From: Halalkalicoccus subterraneus
GTDB taxonomy: Archaea > Halobacteriota > Halobacteria > Halobacteriales > Halalkalicoccaceae
Reading direction: 5' to 3'
NCBI RefSeq assembly: GCF_003697815.1
Contig: NZ_RDQG01000025.1
Location: 58,704-122,703, forward strand
DNA length: 64,000 nt
Positions 8,008 to 16,060 of the stretch are shown here, piece by piece (position 1 is the first letter of the stretch; every line of letters starts with the position of its first letter). A program made the translations under genes and the position numbers. The notes beneath the pieces are model-generated. The model made no database searches and was not told the origin of the DNA. It saw only the letters and a program-made list of their open reading frames with translations.

Positions 8008-9195
8008 ATGGAATGCAAACTGGCGTGCCCCGGAGGAACGACGCGGCGTGAGTACCTGGCGTACGGCGGCGCGGTCGTCGGTGGCAGTCTGCTCGCGGGC
8101 TGTATGGGCGAAACGAGCGAGGCGGACGAGGGGTCCGCAGGAAGCACCGGGAACGGGGATTCGTACACGGTGACGATGTCTCCCACCGGCGAGGTCACGT
8201 TCGACGCACCGCCCGAGAGCGTGTTCACGCGGCTGACCCACCATGCCGGCATGGCGTTCGCCCTCGGGCGCGGCAACGGGGTTAACGCGATGCACGCGCC
8301 TGCACACTACGACGCGCTGTGGAACCAGTTCGTCGAGCGCCTCCCCGGCGTCTCGCTCGACTGGTCGGGGGTGTACTCCTCGTGGGAGCCCGAAAAGGAA
8401 GCGCTGTACGAACTCGACAGTGACGTTCATCTCGCGGATCCAGCGGGGGTCGCGCGGGACACCGGCTGGAGCCGGGACGACTTCGACGAGATCGCCGAGA
8501 ACGTCGGCCCCTGGTTCGGCAACTCGCTGAGCGATCTCCACCAGGAGCCTCCCGAGGAGTGGGCGGACGGCTACGAGTACTACACGCTGTGGGAGCAGTT
8601 CGAGCTCGTCGCGGAGGCGTTTCAGGAGCAGGCCCGATACCGGGAGCTCGCGGCGATCCGCGAGGAGGTGCTCGGGGCCGTCGAGGCGGATCTCCCGCTG
8701 GCCGACGAGCGCCCGACGCTCGCGCTGGTCGGCCTGAGCGATATCGAGGAGATCTACGTCTACGCCACCGATGCGCCCGGGTTTCTGTCGTCTCACCTCC
8801 GTCCGTTCGAGCCCGACGACGCGTTCGACGGTGCGGTCACCACCAACGCCCAAGTGGACATGGAGGCGCTGCTGGAGGCGGATCCCGACGTGATCCTCGC
8901 GCTCGGTGGGATGGCTCCGGAGACGGAGATGGCGACGATCCGGGACGACCTGCGTGATCACCCGGTCGCCCGCGAGATCGCCGCGGTCGAGAACGACCGC
9001 ATCTACGCCCAGGGCGCACGGTACCAGGGCCCGGTTCTCAACCTGTTTCAGATCGAGATGGTCGCGAAACAGCTCTACCCCGAGCGGTTCGGCGCGTGGC
9101 CGGTCTACGAGAGCGGTCCCTACCCCGAGATCCCACGTGACGAACAGCTGTTCGACCGTGAGCGAGTCGCGGAGATCATCAACGGGGAGATCTGA
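8008..9195 (+). CDS. siderophore/cobalamin-type ABC substrate-binding lipoprotein 1, 395 aa
   Basis: Periplasmic-binding protein of the FecB/BtuF type (PF01497), expected to capture a ferric siderophore outside the membrane. The Tat-like TRREYL and lipobox LLAGC lie in the first 35 residues. The two-lobed domain follows: GMAFALGRGNGVNAM, ELDSDVHLADP, then VDMEALLEADPDVILALGG and AVENDRIYAQG, the usual PF01497 landmarks. It is the first gene of a tightly packed operon with a paralogue directly behind (one-base overlap, TGATG). No FecCD permease or FecE ATPase lies nearby, so it must share one encoded elsewhere. Iron-box palindromes precede it. Confidence 0.87.
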   Translation: MECKLACPGGTTRREYLAYGGAVVGGSLLAGCMGETSEADEGSAGSTGNGDSYTVTMSPTGEVTFDAPPESVFTRLTHHAGMAFALGRGNGVNAMHAPAHYDALWNQFVERLPGVSLDWSGVYSSWEPEKEALYELDSDVHLADPAGVARDTGWSRDDFDEIAENVGPWFGNSLSDLHQEPPEEWADGYEYYTLWEQFELVAEAFQEQARYRELAAIREEVLGAVEADLPLADERPTLALVGLSDIEEIYVYATDAPGFLSSHLRPFEPDDAFDGAVTTNAQVDMEALLEADPDVILALGGMAPETEMATIRDDLRDHPVAREIAAVENDRIYAQGARYQGPVLNLFQIEMVAKQLYPERFGAWPVYESGPYPEIPRDEQLFDRERVAEIINGEI

Positions 9196-10343
9196 TGGCT
9201 GGCGAAGTCCACATCCGATGCGGGTCGCCGACACGGCGCGAGTACATGGTATACGGTAGTGCAGTCGTCGGCAGTGGTTTGCTTGCGGGGTGTACGAGCG
9301 ATACGGACGGAAGTACGACCGCGAGCGGTGACGGGGGGACGGACGATTCCTCGTACTCGGTGACGATGGAGCCGGTCGGGACCGTCGAGTTCGACTCCGT
9401 TCCCGAAACGTGGATCCCCTACACCGGGGACTACGCCGACATGGGCGTCGCGCTCGGGCAGGGCGACGGCCTGTCGGCCATCGGCGTCAGTGCCCGGTTC
9501 GGCTCGCACCTCTACGAGGAGCTACCCGGCGTTTCGGTCGATCAGGACGGGATCACGGAGCTGTATCAGGACGGTACGGGCAAGGAGATATTCTACGAAC
9601 TCGACGCCGACGTCCACGTCATCGACCCGAACTTCATGGTCAACCGGCTGCAGTGGGACGAGGCGGACGTCGAGGAGATCCGCGAGAACGTCGCCCCGTT
9701 TTTCGGCAACACGGTCTTCTCGCAGGTGTACGACTGGCACGACTACGAGTACTACACGCTCTACGAGGCCTTCGAGAAGCTCGCGGCGGTGTTCCAGCAA
9801 CGGGAACGCTACACGGCCTTCGAGGAGTATCACGACGAAGTGCTCGCCGATGTCCAGTCACGCCTCCCCGATGAGACGCCGAATATCGCGGTGCTGTACC
9901 CCGAGGGTGTCCCGCCGGAGGCGTTCTACCCGTATCTGATCGGATCGGGAACACAGTCGAAACACTGGAACGACCTGAACGTCGGGGACGCGCTGGCACA
10001 ACACGACATCACGGACGCGCAGGCCGGCAACGGCGGCACCATCGATTACGAGACCCTCTTGGAGATCGATCCGGACGTCCTCGCGATCAGACTGCAGGGC
10101 GAGATCACCGACGAGTACTTCGAAGAAGAGATCGCCTCACACCTCCGAAACCACGACGTCGCGAGCGATCTGCAGGCGGTCGAAAACGACCGTATCGTCT
10201 ACGGTGGGTTGACCTACCAAGGTCCGATCATCCACCTCTTCCAGCTCGAACGGGCTGCACAAGGACTTTATCCCGAGGAATTCGCCGGAAGCGAGTTGTT
10301 CGATCGCCAGCGGGTCGCCGACATCGTCACGGGGAAGTTCTGA
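9195..10343 (+). CDS. siderophore-type ABC substrate-binding lipoprotein 2, 382 aa
   Basis: Paralogue of the preceding gene. It has the same Tat-like TRREYM and LLAGC lipobox and the same domain order (GVALGQGDGLSAIG, ELDADVHVIDP, DYEYYTLYEAFEKL, IDYETLLEIDPDVLAI, AVENDRIVYGG). The two differ widely in between, so the duplication is not recent and they may bind different chelates. The start ATG overlaps the upstream TGA by one base. It is followed after two bases by a small GTG-start gene. Transcription is probably from the shared iron-boxed promoter. Confidence 0.86.
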   Translation: MAGEVHIRCGSPTRREYMVYGSAVVGSGLLAGCTSDTDGSTTASGDGGTDDSSYSVTMEPVGTVEFDSVPETWIPYTGDYADMGVALGQGDGLSAIGVSARFGSHLYEELPGVSVDQDGITELYQDGTGKEIFYELDADVHVIDPNFMVNRLQWDEADVEEIRENVAPFFGNTVFSQVYDWHDYEYYTLYEAFEKLAAVFQQRERYTAFEEYHDEVLADVQSRLPDETPNIAVLYPEGVPPEAFYPYLIGSGTQSKHWNDLNVGDALAQHDITDAQAGNGGTIDYETLLEIDPDVLAIRLQGEITDEYFEEEIASHLRNHDVASDLQAVENDRIVYGGLTYQGPIIHLFQLERAAQGLYPEEFAGSELFDRQRVADIVTGKF

Positions 10344-10345
10344 CC

Positions 10346-10597
10346 GTGAGCGAACACGACGTCACCCCTCGGACATCGGGCGACGGAGCGTCGAACCGGG
10401 CGTCCCCCGTGCCCTCCACGGGAATGGGCGCCAGAGTGTGGGCCATCGCGTATCGCTACCGCGACCCGGCGGATTACGGAATCCCGACGCTTCCGGGGTG
10501 GACGGTCAGCCGGACGGAAAACGGCGGTATCGCGTTCCACGCCACCGACGGAGAGCCGTTTATCCGAGCCGACAGACCGGTATCGATCCGACGATGA
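10346..10597 (+). CDS. small conserved-looking protein of unknown function, 83 aa
   Basis: GTG start two bases after the upstream stop, and an ATGA overlap with the next gene, so it is embedded in the operon. The N-terminal third is disordered and Ser/Pro-rich. The rest (RVWAIAYRYRDPADYGIPTLPGWTV... GIAFHATDGEPFIRADRPVSI) looks like a compact beta-rich domain with many aromatic residues. Family not recognised. Position suggests a role in siderophore iron use together with the oxidoreductase. Confidence 0.7.
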   Translation: MSEHDVTPRTSGDGASNRASPVPSTGMGARVWAIAYRYRDPADYGIPTLPGWTVSRTENGGIAFHATDGEPFIRADRPVSIRR

Positions 10598-11523
10598 GTA
10601 GTACCGACGCCACCGCAGAGCGCACCGCGTTCGAGTACGACGTCGTCATCGTCGGCGGCGGTCCTGCGGGCTGTTCGGCGGGCGTGTTTACCGCCCGATA
10701 CGGGCTCGAAACGGCGATCTTCGACCGTGGGAACTCCTCGATTCGACGATGTGCGCACCTCGGGAACTACCTCGGCTTCCCCGCGGGGATCGATGTCGAG
10801 ACCTTCTACGGGCTGATCCACGATCACGCCGAGGAAGCCGGCTGTACGGTCATCGCGGACATGGTCGAGTCCGTCGAGCGAACCGACGGCGGCGGATTCC
10901 TGATCGAGACACAGGACGGCAGAACGGTCAGGACCGAACGCGTCGTCGCGGCCGCGAGATACGACGCGGAGTACCTCCGACCGCTCGGCGACGGGAAAGC
11001 GATGTTCGAGACGCACGAGCACGGCGGGGAGACACACGAACAGTTCGACCGCGAGTATCCGAACGAGGACGGAACGACGCCGATCGACGGAGTGTACGTG
11101 GCAGCACCGGCGACGGACGCGGAAGCGCAAGCGATCACGTCGGCTGGTCACGGTGCGCGCGTCGGCAGGACGGTTCTCGCGGACGTCAGACGTGATCGCG
11201 GGTTCCCCGACACCATCGCCGAACAGTACGACTGGATCCGCAGGGAGTCGGACCTGAGTGGCGAGTGGGCCGACCGGGGGCGGTGGCGCGAGTGGTTCGA
11301 CGAACGGGTTCCGGACGATCACGACCTCGACGAGGAACGGTTCCTCGACCTCCGCGAGCGGGAACTCGACCGGAAGTTCGACGCCTATCTCTCCACTAGC
11401 GAGATCGAACGACGGACCGAGCGCGCTCAGAGACGGCTCCTCGACCATCTCGATGACGAGCTCGTTCTCGAAACCGCGCGCGAAATCGAAGCCGAACGGG
11501 AGAGACGGGAAGCGAACGAATAA
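10594..11523 (+). CDS. FAD-dependent thioredoxin-reductase-like oxidoreductase, 309 aa
   Basis: The FAD-binding Rossmann motif VVIVGGGPAGCSAG (about residues 17-30) and thioredoxin-reductase-like layout (TARYGLETAIFDRG, LGNYLGFPAGID) place it in the NAD(P)/FAD pyridine-nucleotide reductase superfamily. The redox CxxC of true thioredoxin reductases is absent: only a lone Cys appears in RRCAHL. The C-terminal 120 residues are helical and highly charged, unlike canonical members. Its ATG overlaps the stop of the small upstream gene by four bases. In this operon a role in reducing imported ferric siderophore is plausible, by inference only. Confidence 0.75.
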   Translation: MSSTDATAERTAFEYDVVIVGGGPAGCSAGVFTARYGLETAIFDRGNSSIRRCAHLGNYLGFPAGIDVETFYGLIHDHAEEAGCTVIADMVESVERTDGGGFLIETQDGRTVRTERVVAAARYDAEYLRPLGDGKAMFETHEHGGETHEQFDREYPNEDGTTPIDGVYVAAPATDAEAQAITSAGHGARVGRTVLADVRRDRGFPDTIAEQYDWIRRESDLSGEWADRGRWREWFDERVPDDHDLDEERFLDLRERELDRKFDAYLSTSEIERRTERAQRRLLDHLDDELVLETAREIEAERERREANE

Positions 11524-11628
11524 CTCCCCAGCGGGAGTCAAAGAGCAGTAGTTGTCTCCACGGGCCACGAACAGTGGACAGCAACCCGTATCTGTGGTCT
11601 TTTCCGTCTTCGGGGGCTACGGATCGCT

Positions 11629-12102
11629 ATGGGAATCGAACCCGGCGATCAGGCGACGATCGAGTACACCGGACGACTGACTGACGAGGAGGGGACGGTC
11701 TTCGATACGTCCCACGAGGAAGTCGCCGAGGAATCCGGGCTGGCCGAATCCCAGCCCGAGCGAGAGTACGAACCACTGACCGTCGAGCCCGGCGCGGGCC
11801 AGCTCATCGAAGGGTTCGACGAGGGGCTTATCGGGCTCGAGGAGGGCGACACCGAGACGATCACCGTTCCCCCGGAGAAGGGCTACGGCGCGGAGGACGA
11901 GGAGCAGGTCATCGAACAGGAGCGCGACGGGTTCGACGAGATGCTCGGCCAGCCCCCCGAGGAGGGGATGATGATCCAGACCGAACAACAGCAGGTCGGG
12001 GAGATCGTCGACGTCACCGAGGACGTCGTCCGGATCGACTTCAACCACGAGCTCGCCGGCGAGACCCTCGAGTTCGACGTCGAAGTCGTCTCGATCGACT
12101 GA
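11629..12102 (+). CDS. slyD: FKBP-type peptidyl-prolyl isomerase (SlyD-like), 157 aa
   Basis: FKBP-fold prolyl isomerase with an inserted IF (chaperone) domain, as in SlyD. The FKBP start GDQATIEYTGRLTDEEGTVFDTS is followed by LIEGFDEGLIGLEEGDTETITVPPEKGYG, then the insert (QEEQ-like acidic and Met/Gln-rich), and it closes with FNHELAGETLEFDVEVVSI. The His-rich metal-binding tail of bacterial SlyD is missing, as is usual in archaea. Monocistronic, cytoplasmic, acting in protein folding. Confidence 0.88.
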   Translation: MGIEPGDQATIEYTGRLTDEEGTVFDTSHEEVAEESGLAESQPEREYEPLTVEPGAGQLIEGFDEGLIGLEEGDTETITVPPEKGYGAEDEEQVIEQERDGFDEMLGQPPEEGMMIQTEQQQVGEIVDVTEDVVRIDFNHELAGETLEFDVEVVSID

Positions 12103-12174
12103 GAGCGAGCCACACGACGTGAACGGCGGAACCGGAACGGTCGGTTTTTACCTCGCTACGGGCAGAGGTGAAGT

Positions 12175-13383
12175 ATGAACGACGCACCCGAGCTCGGCGA
12201 GCTCGTTCCGCCGGATCGAACGCTGATGGGTCCCGGTCCAAGCGACGTCCACCCGCGCGTGCTCCGCTCGATGGCGACGCCGCTGGTGGGGTATCTCGAC
12301 GACTACTGCGTCGAGATCATGAACGACATCCAGGAGGGGCTTCGCTATCTCTTCGAAACCGACAACGAACACACGCTGGCGGTCAGCGGCACCGGTTCGG
12401 CCGCGATGGAGACCGCCTTCGCGAACCTCGTCGAACCCGGTGAGACGGTTCTGGTCCCCGATAACGGCTACTTCGGGGCGCGCATGGGCGAGATCGCGGA
12501 GCGCGCCGGCGGCGAGATCCACACGGTAAGCGCGCCGTGGGGCGAGCCGCTGGATCCCGCGGACGTCGAGGCGGCCTTCGACGAACACTCCCCGACCGTC
12601 TTCGGGTTCGTCCACGGCGAGACCTCGACGGGTGTCCGACAGACGAACGTCCCGGAGCTGACCGAGATCGCCCACGCGAACGACGCCTACACGATCGCGG
12701 ATACCGTCGCCTCGCTCGGTGGCGTGGAGTTCCGGACCGACGGGTGGGACGTCGACGTCGTGTATTCGGGCTCCCAGAAGTGTCTCTCGGCGCCACCGGG
12801 TGCCAGCCCGATCACGTTCACCGATCGCGCGATGGAGAAGGTTCACGCCCGCGAGGAGCCCGTCCGGTCGTGGTATCTCGACCTCGAAGGCGTCTGGGAG
12901 TACTGGGGCGACGAGCGAAACTACCATCACACCGCCCCAGTTTCGACGCTGTACGCGCTGCGCGAGGCGCTGCGACTGCTCGCCGAGGAGGGGCTCGAAG
13001 CGACGTGGGACCGCCACGAGCGCGTCGCGGGCGCGCTCGCGTCGGGCGTCGACGCGATGGGCGTCGGCCTGAACGTCGCCGAGGAGCACTGGCTGCCGAC
13101 GCTCAACCCCGTTCGTGTTCCAAACGGCATCGACGAGGGCGAGGTCATCGACCGGCTCGTGGACGAACACGGGATCGAGATCGTCGGCGGGCTCGGCGCG
13201 CTCGACGGCGAGATCTTCCGCGTCGGCTGCATGGGCCACTCGGCCCGACCGGCGAACGTCACGCAGTTCATCGCCGCCTTCGGGTCGGTGTTGGCCGAAG
13301 AAGGAGCGGACGTCGACCCCGAGGCCGGGGCCGGAGCCGCGGCGAGCGCGCTCGGGCCGGACGCACTCGAAGAGACGATCTAA
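12175..13383 (+). CDS. class V PLP-dependent aminotransferase (alanine-glyoxylate/serine-pyruvate type), 402 aa
   Basis: Cytoplasmic transaminase. The N-terminal [13 protein letters not shown] is characteristic of alanine-glyoxylate/serine-pyruvate aminotransferases. [10 protein letters not shown] (71-80) binds the cofactor phosphate and [11 protein letters not shown] places the PLP lysine at residue 202. The C-terminal lobe is complete; the last 35 residues are an Ala/Glu-rich extension. A purine-rich GAGGTGA lies about eight bases before the ATG, so initiation here may use a Shine-Dalgarno. The exact amino donor and acceptor are not readable from sequence. Confidence 0.85.
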   Translation: MNDAPELGELVPPDRTLMGPGPSDVHPRVLRSMATPLVGYLDDYCVEIMNDIQEGLRYLFETDNEHTLAVSGTGSAAMETAFANLVEPGETVLVPDNGYFGARMGEIAERAGGEIHTVSAPWGEPLDPADVEAAFDEHSPTVFGFVHGETSTGVRQTNVPELTEIAHANDAYTIADTVASLGGVEFRTDGWDVDVVYSGSQKCLSAPPGASPITFTDRAMEKVHAREEPVRSWYLDLEGVWEYWGDERNYHHTAPVSTLYALREALRLLAEEGLEATWDRHERVAGALASGVDAMGVGLNVAEEHWLPTLNPVRVPNGIDEGEVIDRLVDEHGIEIVGGLGALDGEIFRVGCMGHSARPANVTQFIAAFGSVLAEEGADVDPEAGAGAAASALGPDALEETI

Positions 13384-13406
13384 GGGACCGAACAGGGAGT
13401 CCGCAC

Positions 13407-13664
13407 TTAGGCGGCGCTCGCGGCGGCGAGTACGGCGCTGATCAACAGTGCGATCGAGCTCCATGCGAACCCGATCGCCCCGAGTACCGCTCCGATTCCG
13501 ACCGGGGAAACCGGTGAAGTCCACGGGGTCACCACACCGATCAAGACGCCCGCGAACAGGGCACTCCCCGCGGCGGCGAGAGCCAGCGCACGCGCTACCC
13601 GGATCGCACACGCTCGATCCTCGGCGAACGGCTCGCGACGCCCGTAACCGGAGAGTATCGACAT
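13407..13664 (-). CDS. small membrane protein, 85 aa
   Basis: Two or three hydrophobic segments (ALALAAAGSALFAGVLIGVV, VGIGAVLGAIGFAWSSIALLISAVLA) after a short charged N-terminus. The chosen ATG lies about 30 bases downstream of a TATA-like TTATATAC in this orientation, so a leaderless transcript is expected. A near-perfect palindrome lies between them, see the separate entry. Family unknown. Confidence 0.6.
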   Translation of the reverse strand: MSILSGYGRREPFAEDRACAIRVARALALAAAGSALFAGVLIGVVTPWTSPVSPVGIGAVLGAIGFAWSSIALLISAVLAAASAA

Positions 13665-13676
13665 GATTTTATTACT

Positions 13677-13689
13677 TTTACTTAGTAAA
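13677..13689. promoter_or_regulatory. palindrome TTTACT-T-AGTAAA between TATA and start codon
   Basis: Perfect six-base arms around one base. It lies between the TATA-like element (about 13692-13699) and the ATG at 13664 of the small membrane-protein gene, the position expected for a repressor site. It is distinct from the TTAGG-type iron boxes. Confidence 0.45.
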
Positions 13690-13822
13690 GATAGTATATA
13701 ATAAACTTTCTGCTGATATCGGAACGGTGGGAACGACCGATGCCGGAGGGGCAACGGGGTGATCGGAACACCGATGAGTCGACGAACGGAGGATTGATGC
13801 CGACCCGATCGGAGGGGAAGCC

Positions 13823-15001
13823 ATGATCGAGCGGGCACGAACGCGGATGTTGGCCGTCGTCAGTAGCGCGCTCTTTCTGTCCGTTCTCGTCTGGTTCAAC
13901 TACTCGGCGGTGCTTCCCGCGATCGTCGCCGACTGGGGGCTTTCAGGGACACATGCCGGGATCGTCTTCGCCGCGTTTCAGGCGGGCTACCTCGCCGCGA
14001 TCGTCCCCATCGGGATGCTCGTCGACCGACGCTCGCCGCGAGGGGTAATCGCCATCGGCGCGACGGTGACGGGCGGGGCGAGCCTGTTGTTCGCGCTGTT
14101 CGCGACGGGCGTGATCAGCGGGACTGCCCTCCGATTCATCGCCGGCGTCGGTATGGCAGGGGTATACGTCCCCGGGATGCGGTTCGTCGCCGAGTGGTAC
14201 GTCGAAGCCGATCGCGGGACGGCGATGGGCGTCTACGTCGGAACCTTCTCCGCGGGCAGCGGGTTGTCGTTCCTGTTCGCGGGGACGATCGCGGCGGCCC
14301 TCGACTGGCGGACGGCGATCGCCGCGACGAGTATCGGAGCCCTCGGGGTCGCCCCCGTGATCCTCGGCTTAGGACGGGATGCTCCCGGCGTGGACCGAGC
14401 GGAGGGTGGCTTCGACCTCGGTGTCCTTCGGAACCGTGCATACCTCGCCGCTGTCGGCGTCTACTCGTGGCATAACTGGGAGCTCTTCGGGATGCGAAAC
14501 TGGCTACCGGCGTTTCTCGTGACGGTGCCGGCCATCGCCGCGACCGAATCGCCGGCGTTCACCGCGAGCACGCTCGTCGGAACAGCCGTCGCGCTCGGAG
14601 GACCCGGTAACCTCGTCGGCGGCGCACTCAGCGATCGGGTAGGACGAATTAGAGTGATCGCGATCGCGTTAGTAGTAAGCGGGCTGATCAGCGCTACTCT
14701 CGGGTTGCTGGGCGGACTCCCGATCGCGCTGCTGGTGGCGGTCGTGCTCGTCTACGGGATCGCGATCACGATGGACAGCGCGCCGACCTCGACGACCGTG
14801 ACCGAAGTCGTCGCCCCCGAACGGATGGGGACGGCGCTGTCAGTCCAGTCGTTCATCGGATTCAGCACGACGGTCGTCTCGCCGGTCGTCTTCGGCTGGG
14901 CGCTCGATCGGGGCGGCTACGAGCTCGCGTTTCCGACGCTTGCGGCCGGTGCGGCCGCGGGACTCGTCTGCGTCGGTACGTTGTGGGCCGCCGCTCGATA
15001 A
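13823..15001 (+). CDS. MFS transporter, CynX/NarK-like, 392 aa
   Basis: Twelve-helix MFS permease. The helix 2-3 loop motif GMLVDRRSPRGV, a helix 4 signature (FIAGVGMAGVYVPGMRFVAEWY) and the second-half loop GALSDRVGRIRV are visible. Overall pattern resembles the NarK/CynX branch (nitrate, nitrite, cyanate). A GGAGGGGAA Shine-Dalgarno-like run sits just before the ATG. No nitrogen-assimilation genes are adjacent, so the substrate is open. Confidence 0.8.
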   Translation: MIERARTRMLAVVSSALFLSVLVWFNYSAVLPAIVADWGLSGTHAGIVFAAFQAGYLAAIVPIGMLVDRRSPRGVIAIGATVTGGASLLFALFATGVISGTALRFIAGVGMAGVYVPGMRFVAEWYVEADRGTAMGVYVGTFSAGSGLSFLFAGTIAAALDWRTAIAATSIGALGVAPVILGLGRDAPGVDRAEGGFDLGVLRNRAYLAAVGVYSWHNWELFGMRNWLPAFLVTVPAIAATESPAFTASTLVGTAVALGGPGNLVGGALSDRVGRIRVIAIALVVSGLISATLGLLGGLPIALLVAVVLVYGIAITMDSAPTSTTVTEVVAPERMGTALSVQSFIGFSTTVVSPVVFGWALDRGGYELAFPTLAAGAAAGLVCVGTLWAAAR

Positions 15002-15039
15002 TGTGGTGCCGTGCGCGAATCCGGTCCACGTCGCGACCG

Positions 15040-15249
15040 TCACTCGATGTCGTACCCGAGCTCGCGAGTGGTGATCTCGATCCGTTCGCCCGCGAGGACG
15101 TCCTCGTCGTATCTCACCATCACATCGCCGCTGTCCGCATCGGTTTCGACGCCCATCACGCCGTCGAGCTCCCCCAGCTCGTCGGTGATCGCTCGGCTGT
15201 TCTCGGAGTCGAGGTCGACAACGGTGAAGCTCACAGTGCTCTGTGCCAT
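15040..15249 (-). CDS. HMA-like ferredoxin-fold protein without CxxC, 69 aa
   Basis: Small beta-alpha-beta-beta-alpha-beta protein with the layout of a heavy-metal-associated domain: VSFTVVDLDSENSRAITDELGELDGVMGVETDADSGDVMVRYDE... ITTRELGYDIE. The metal-binding CxxC loop is replaced by DSEN, so it is unlikely to bind copper in the usual way. The ATG at 15249 is preferred over the longer frame because it begins directly at the first strand. Could be a protein-interaction or regulatory domain. Confidence 0.65.
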   Translation of the reverse strand: MAQSTVSFTVVDLDSENSRAITDELGELDGVMGVETDADSGDVMVRYDEDVLAGERIEITTRELGYDIE

Positions 15250-15333
15250 AGGCAGATGTAGCACGGCGAAACGGAAGACACTGCTGGCGCGGAGCTCACC
15301 GGTCACTCGGCTCCGTCCCGCGATACCGCTCTC

Positions 15334-15564
15334 TTACGGCTCATCGGGGGAATCGACGCCGACACCGGGATCGGCGTCCGAACTCGTGGCACTACGATAG
15401 CGATCGCTCGCGGTTCGGATCCGCTCGTCGTACTCCTCGCGGGTGATCTCGTCGGTCGCGAGCTTCGCCTGTGCGGTCTCGACGGCATCGATGAACGCCG
15501 CCTCGGCGGGAGGGAGTTCAGGGTCGTCCGATCCGAGTTCCGCAGCGAGGTGAGTGGTGTCCAT
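15334..15564 (-). CDS. small helical protein, 76 aa
   Basis: Two predicted helices: EAAFIDAVETAQAKLATDEITREEYDERIRTASDRY. The second half resembles a SHOCT-like short helical module (pattern of a small residue, I, T/S, REEYDE). Ends in a Ser/Asp/Pro-rich tail. Clear haloarchaeal composition. Function unknown. Confidence 0.5.
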   Translation of the reverse strand: MDTTHLAAELGSDDPELPPAEAAFIDAVETAQAKLATDEITREEYDERIRTASDRYRSATSSDADPGVGVDSPDEP

Positions 15565-15668
15565 AGGTGTTCTAGAGCCGTCAGGGGTAAAGGCGCGCGT
15601 TCGTCGGCAGAATAGGAGGAACATTCCGGGAGCCCGCCTGTAGGAGGAGAACCACGAAACGGGTCGGC

Positions 15669-15908
15669 TCAGGCAACGAGGGAGACTGTCTCGCCGGTGC
15701 GCGTGACCAGCCCCTCGCTTTCGAGCGTCCGAAGGACGGGAAACAGCGAGAGCTGTTTCATATCCAGCGTCGACCGAAGCTCGGTAACGGTCGCCTCCTC
15801 GCGGGTGCTCATGTAAAGGTAGACGAGCTTCGAGTTGCTCGACTCGAGAGATGTCGGGAGTGGGTCGGTGGTTGTGCCGTGATCGTAGTTGGATCGGGTC
15901 GTGCTCAT
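15669..15908 (-). CDS. small winged-helix DNA-binding protein, 79 aa
   Basis: After a short polar N-terminus, residues 25-79 form a winged helix: SKLVYLYMSTREEATVTELRSTLDMKQLSLFPVLRTLESEGLVTRTGETVSLV, like the TrmB/MarR-type domains in haloarchaeal small regulators. No effector domain. A TATA element (TTTATACA, about 15937-15944) lies 30 bases from the ATG at 15908, fixing this start over the longer frame. Probably a transcription factor; target unknown. Confidence 0.68.
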   Translation of the reverse strand: MSTTRSNYDHGTTTDPLPTSLESSNSKLVYLYMSTREEATVTELRSTLDMKQLSLFPVLRTLESEGLVTRTGETVSLVA

Positions 15909-16060
15909 CGTCCTGTCTGTAACGAACCCGTTCTGGTGTATAAACGCCACCCATATATAGTTCGATTAGATAGTATGTCATAATATGTCCCTAATATAGA
16001 TCTGTCAGGACGCCGCGCCCACGAGGGACAACGGGAGTACGAACGGGGACCGGAGCGCGA

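Noticed and set aside
7990..9234. 414-codon minus-strand frame opposite the first siderophore-binding gene
   Set aside because: Arg-rich shadow; would read through the iron-boxed promoter of the real gene.
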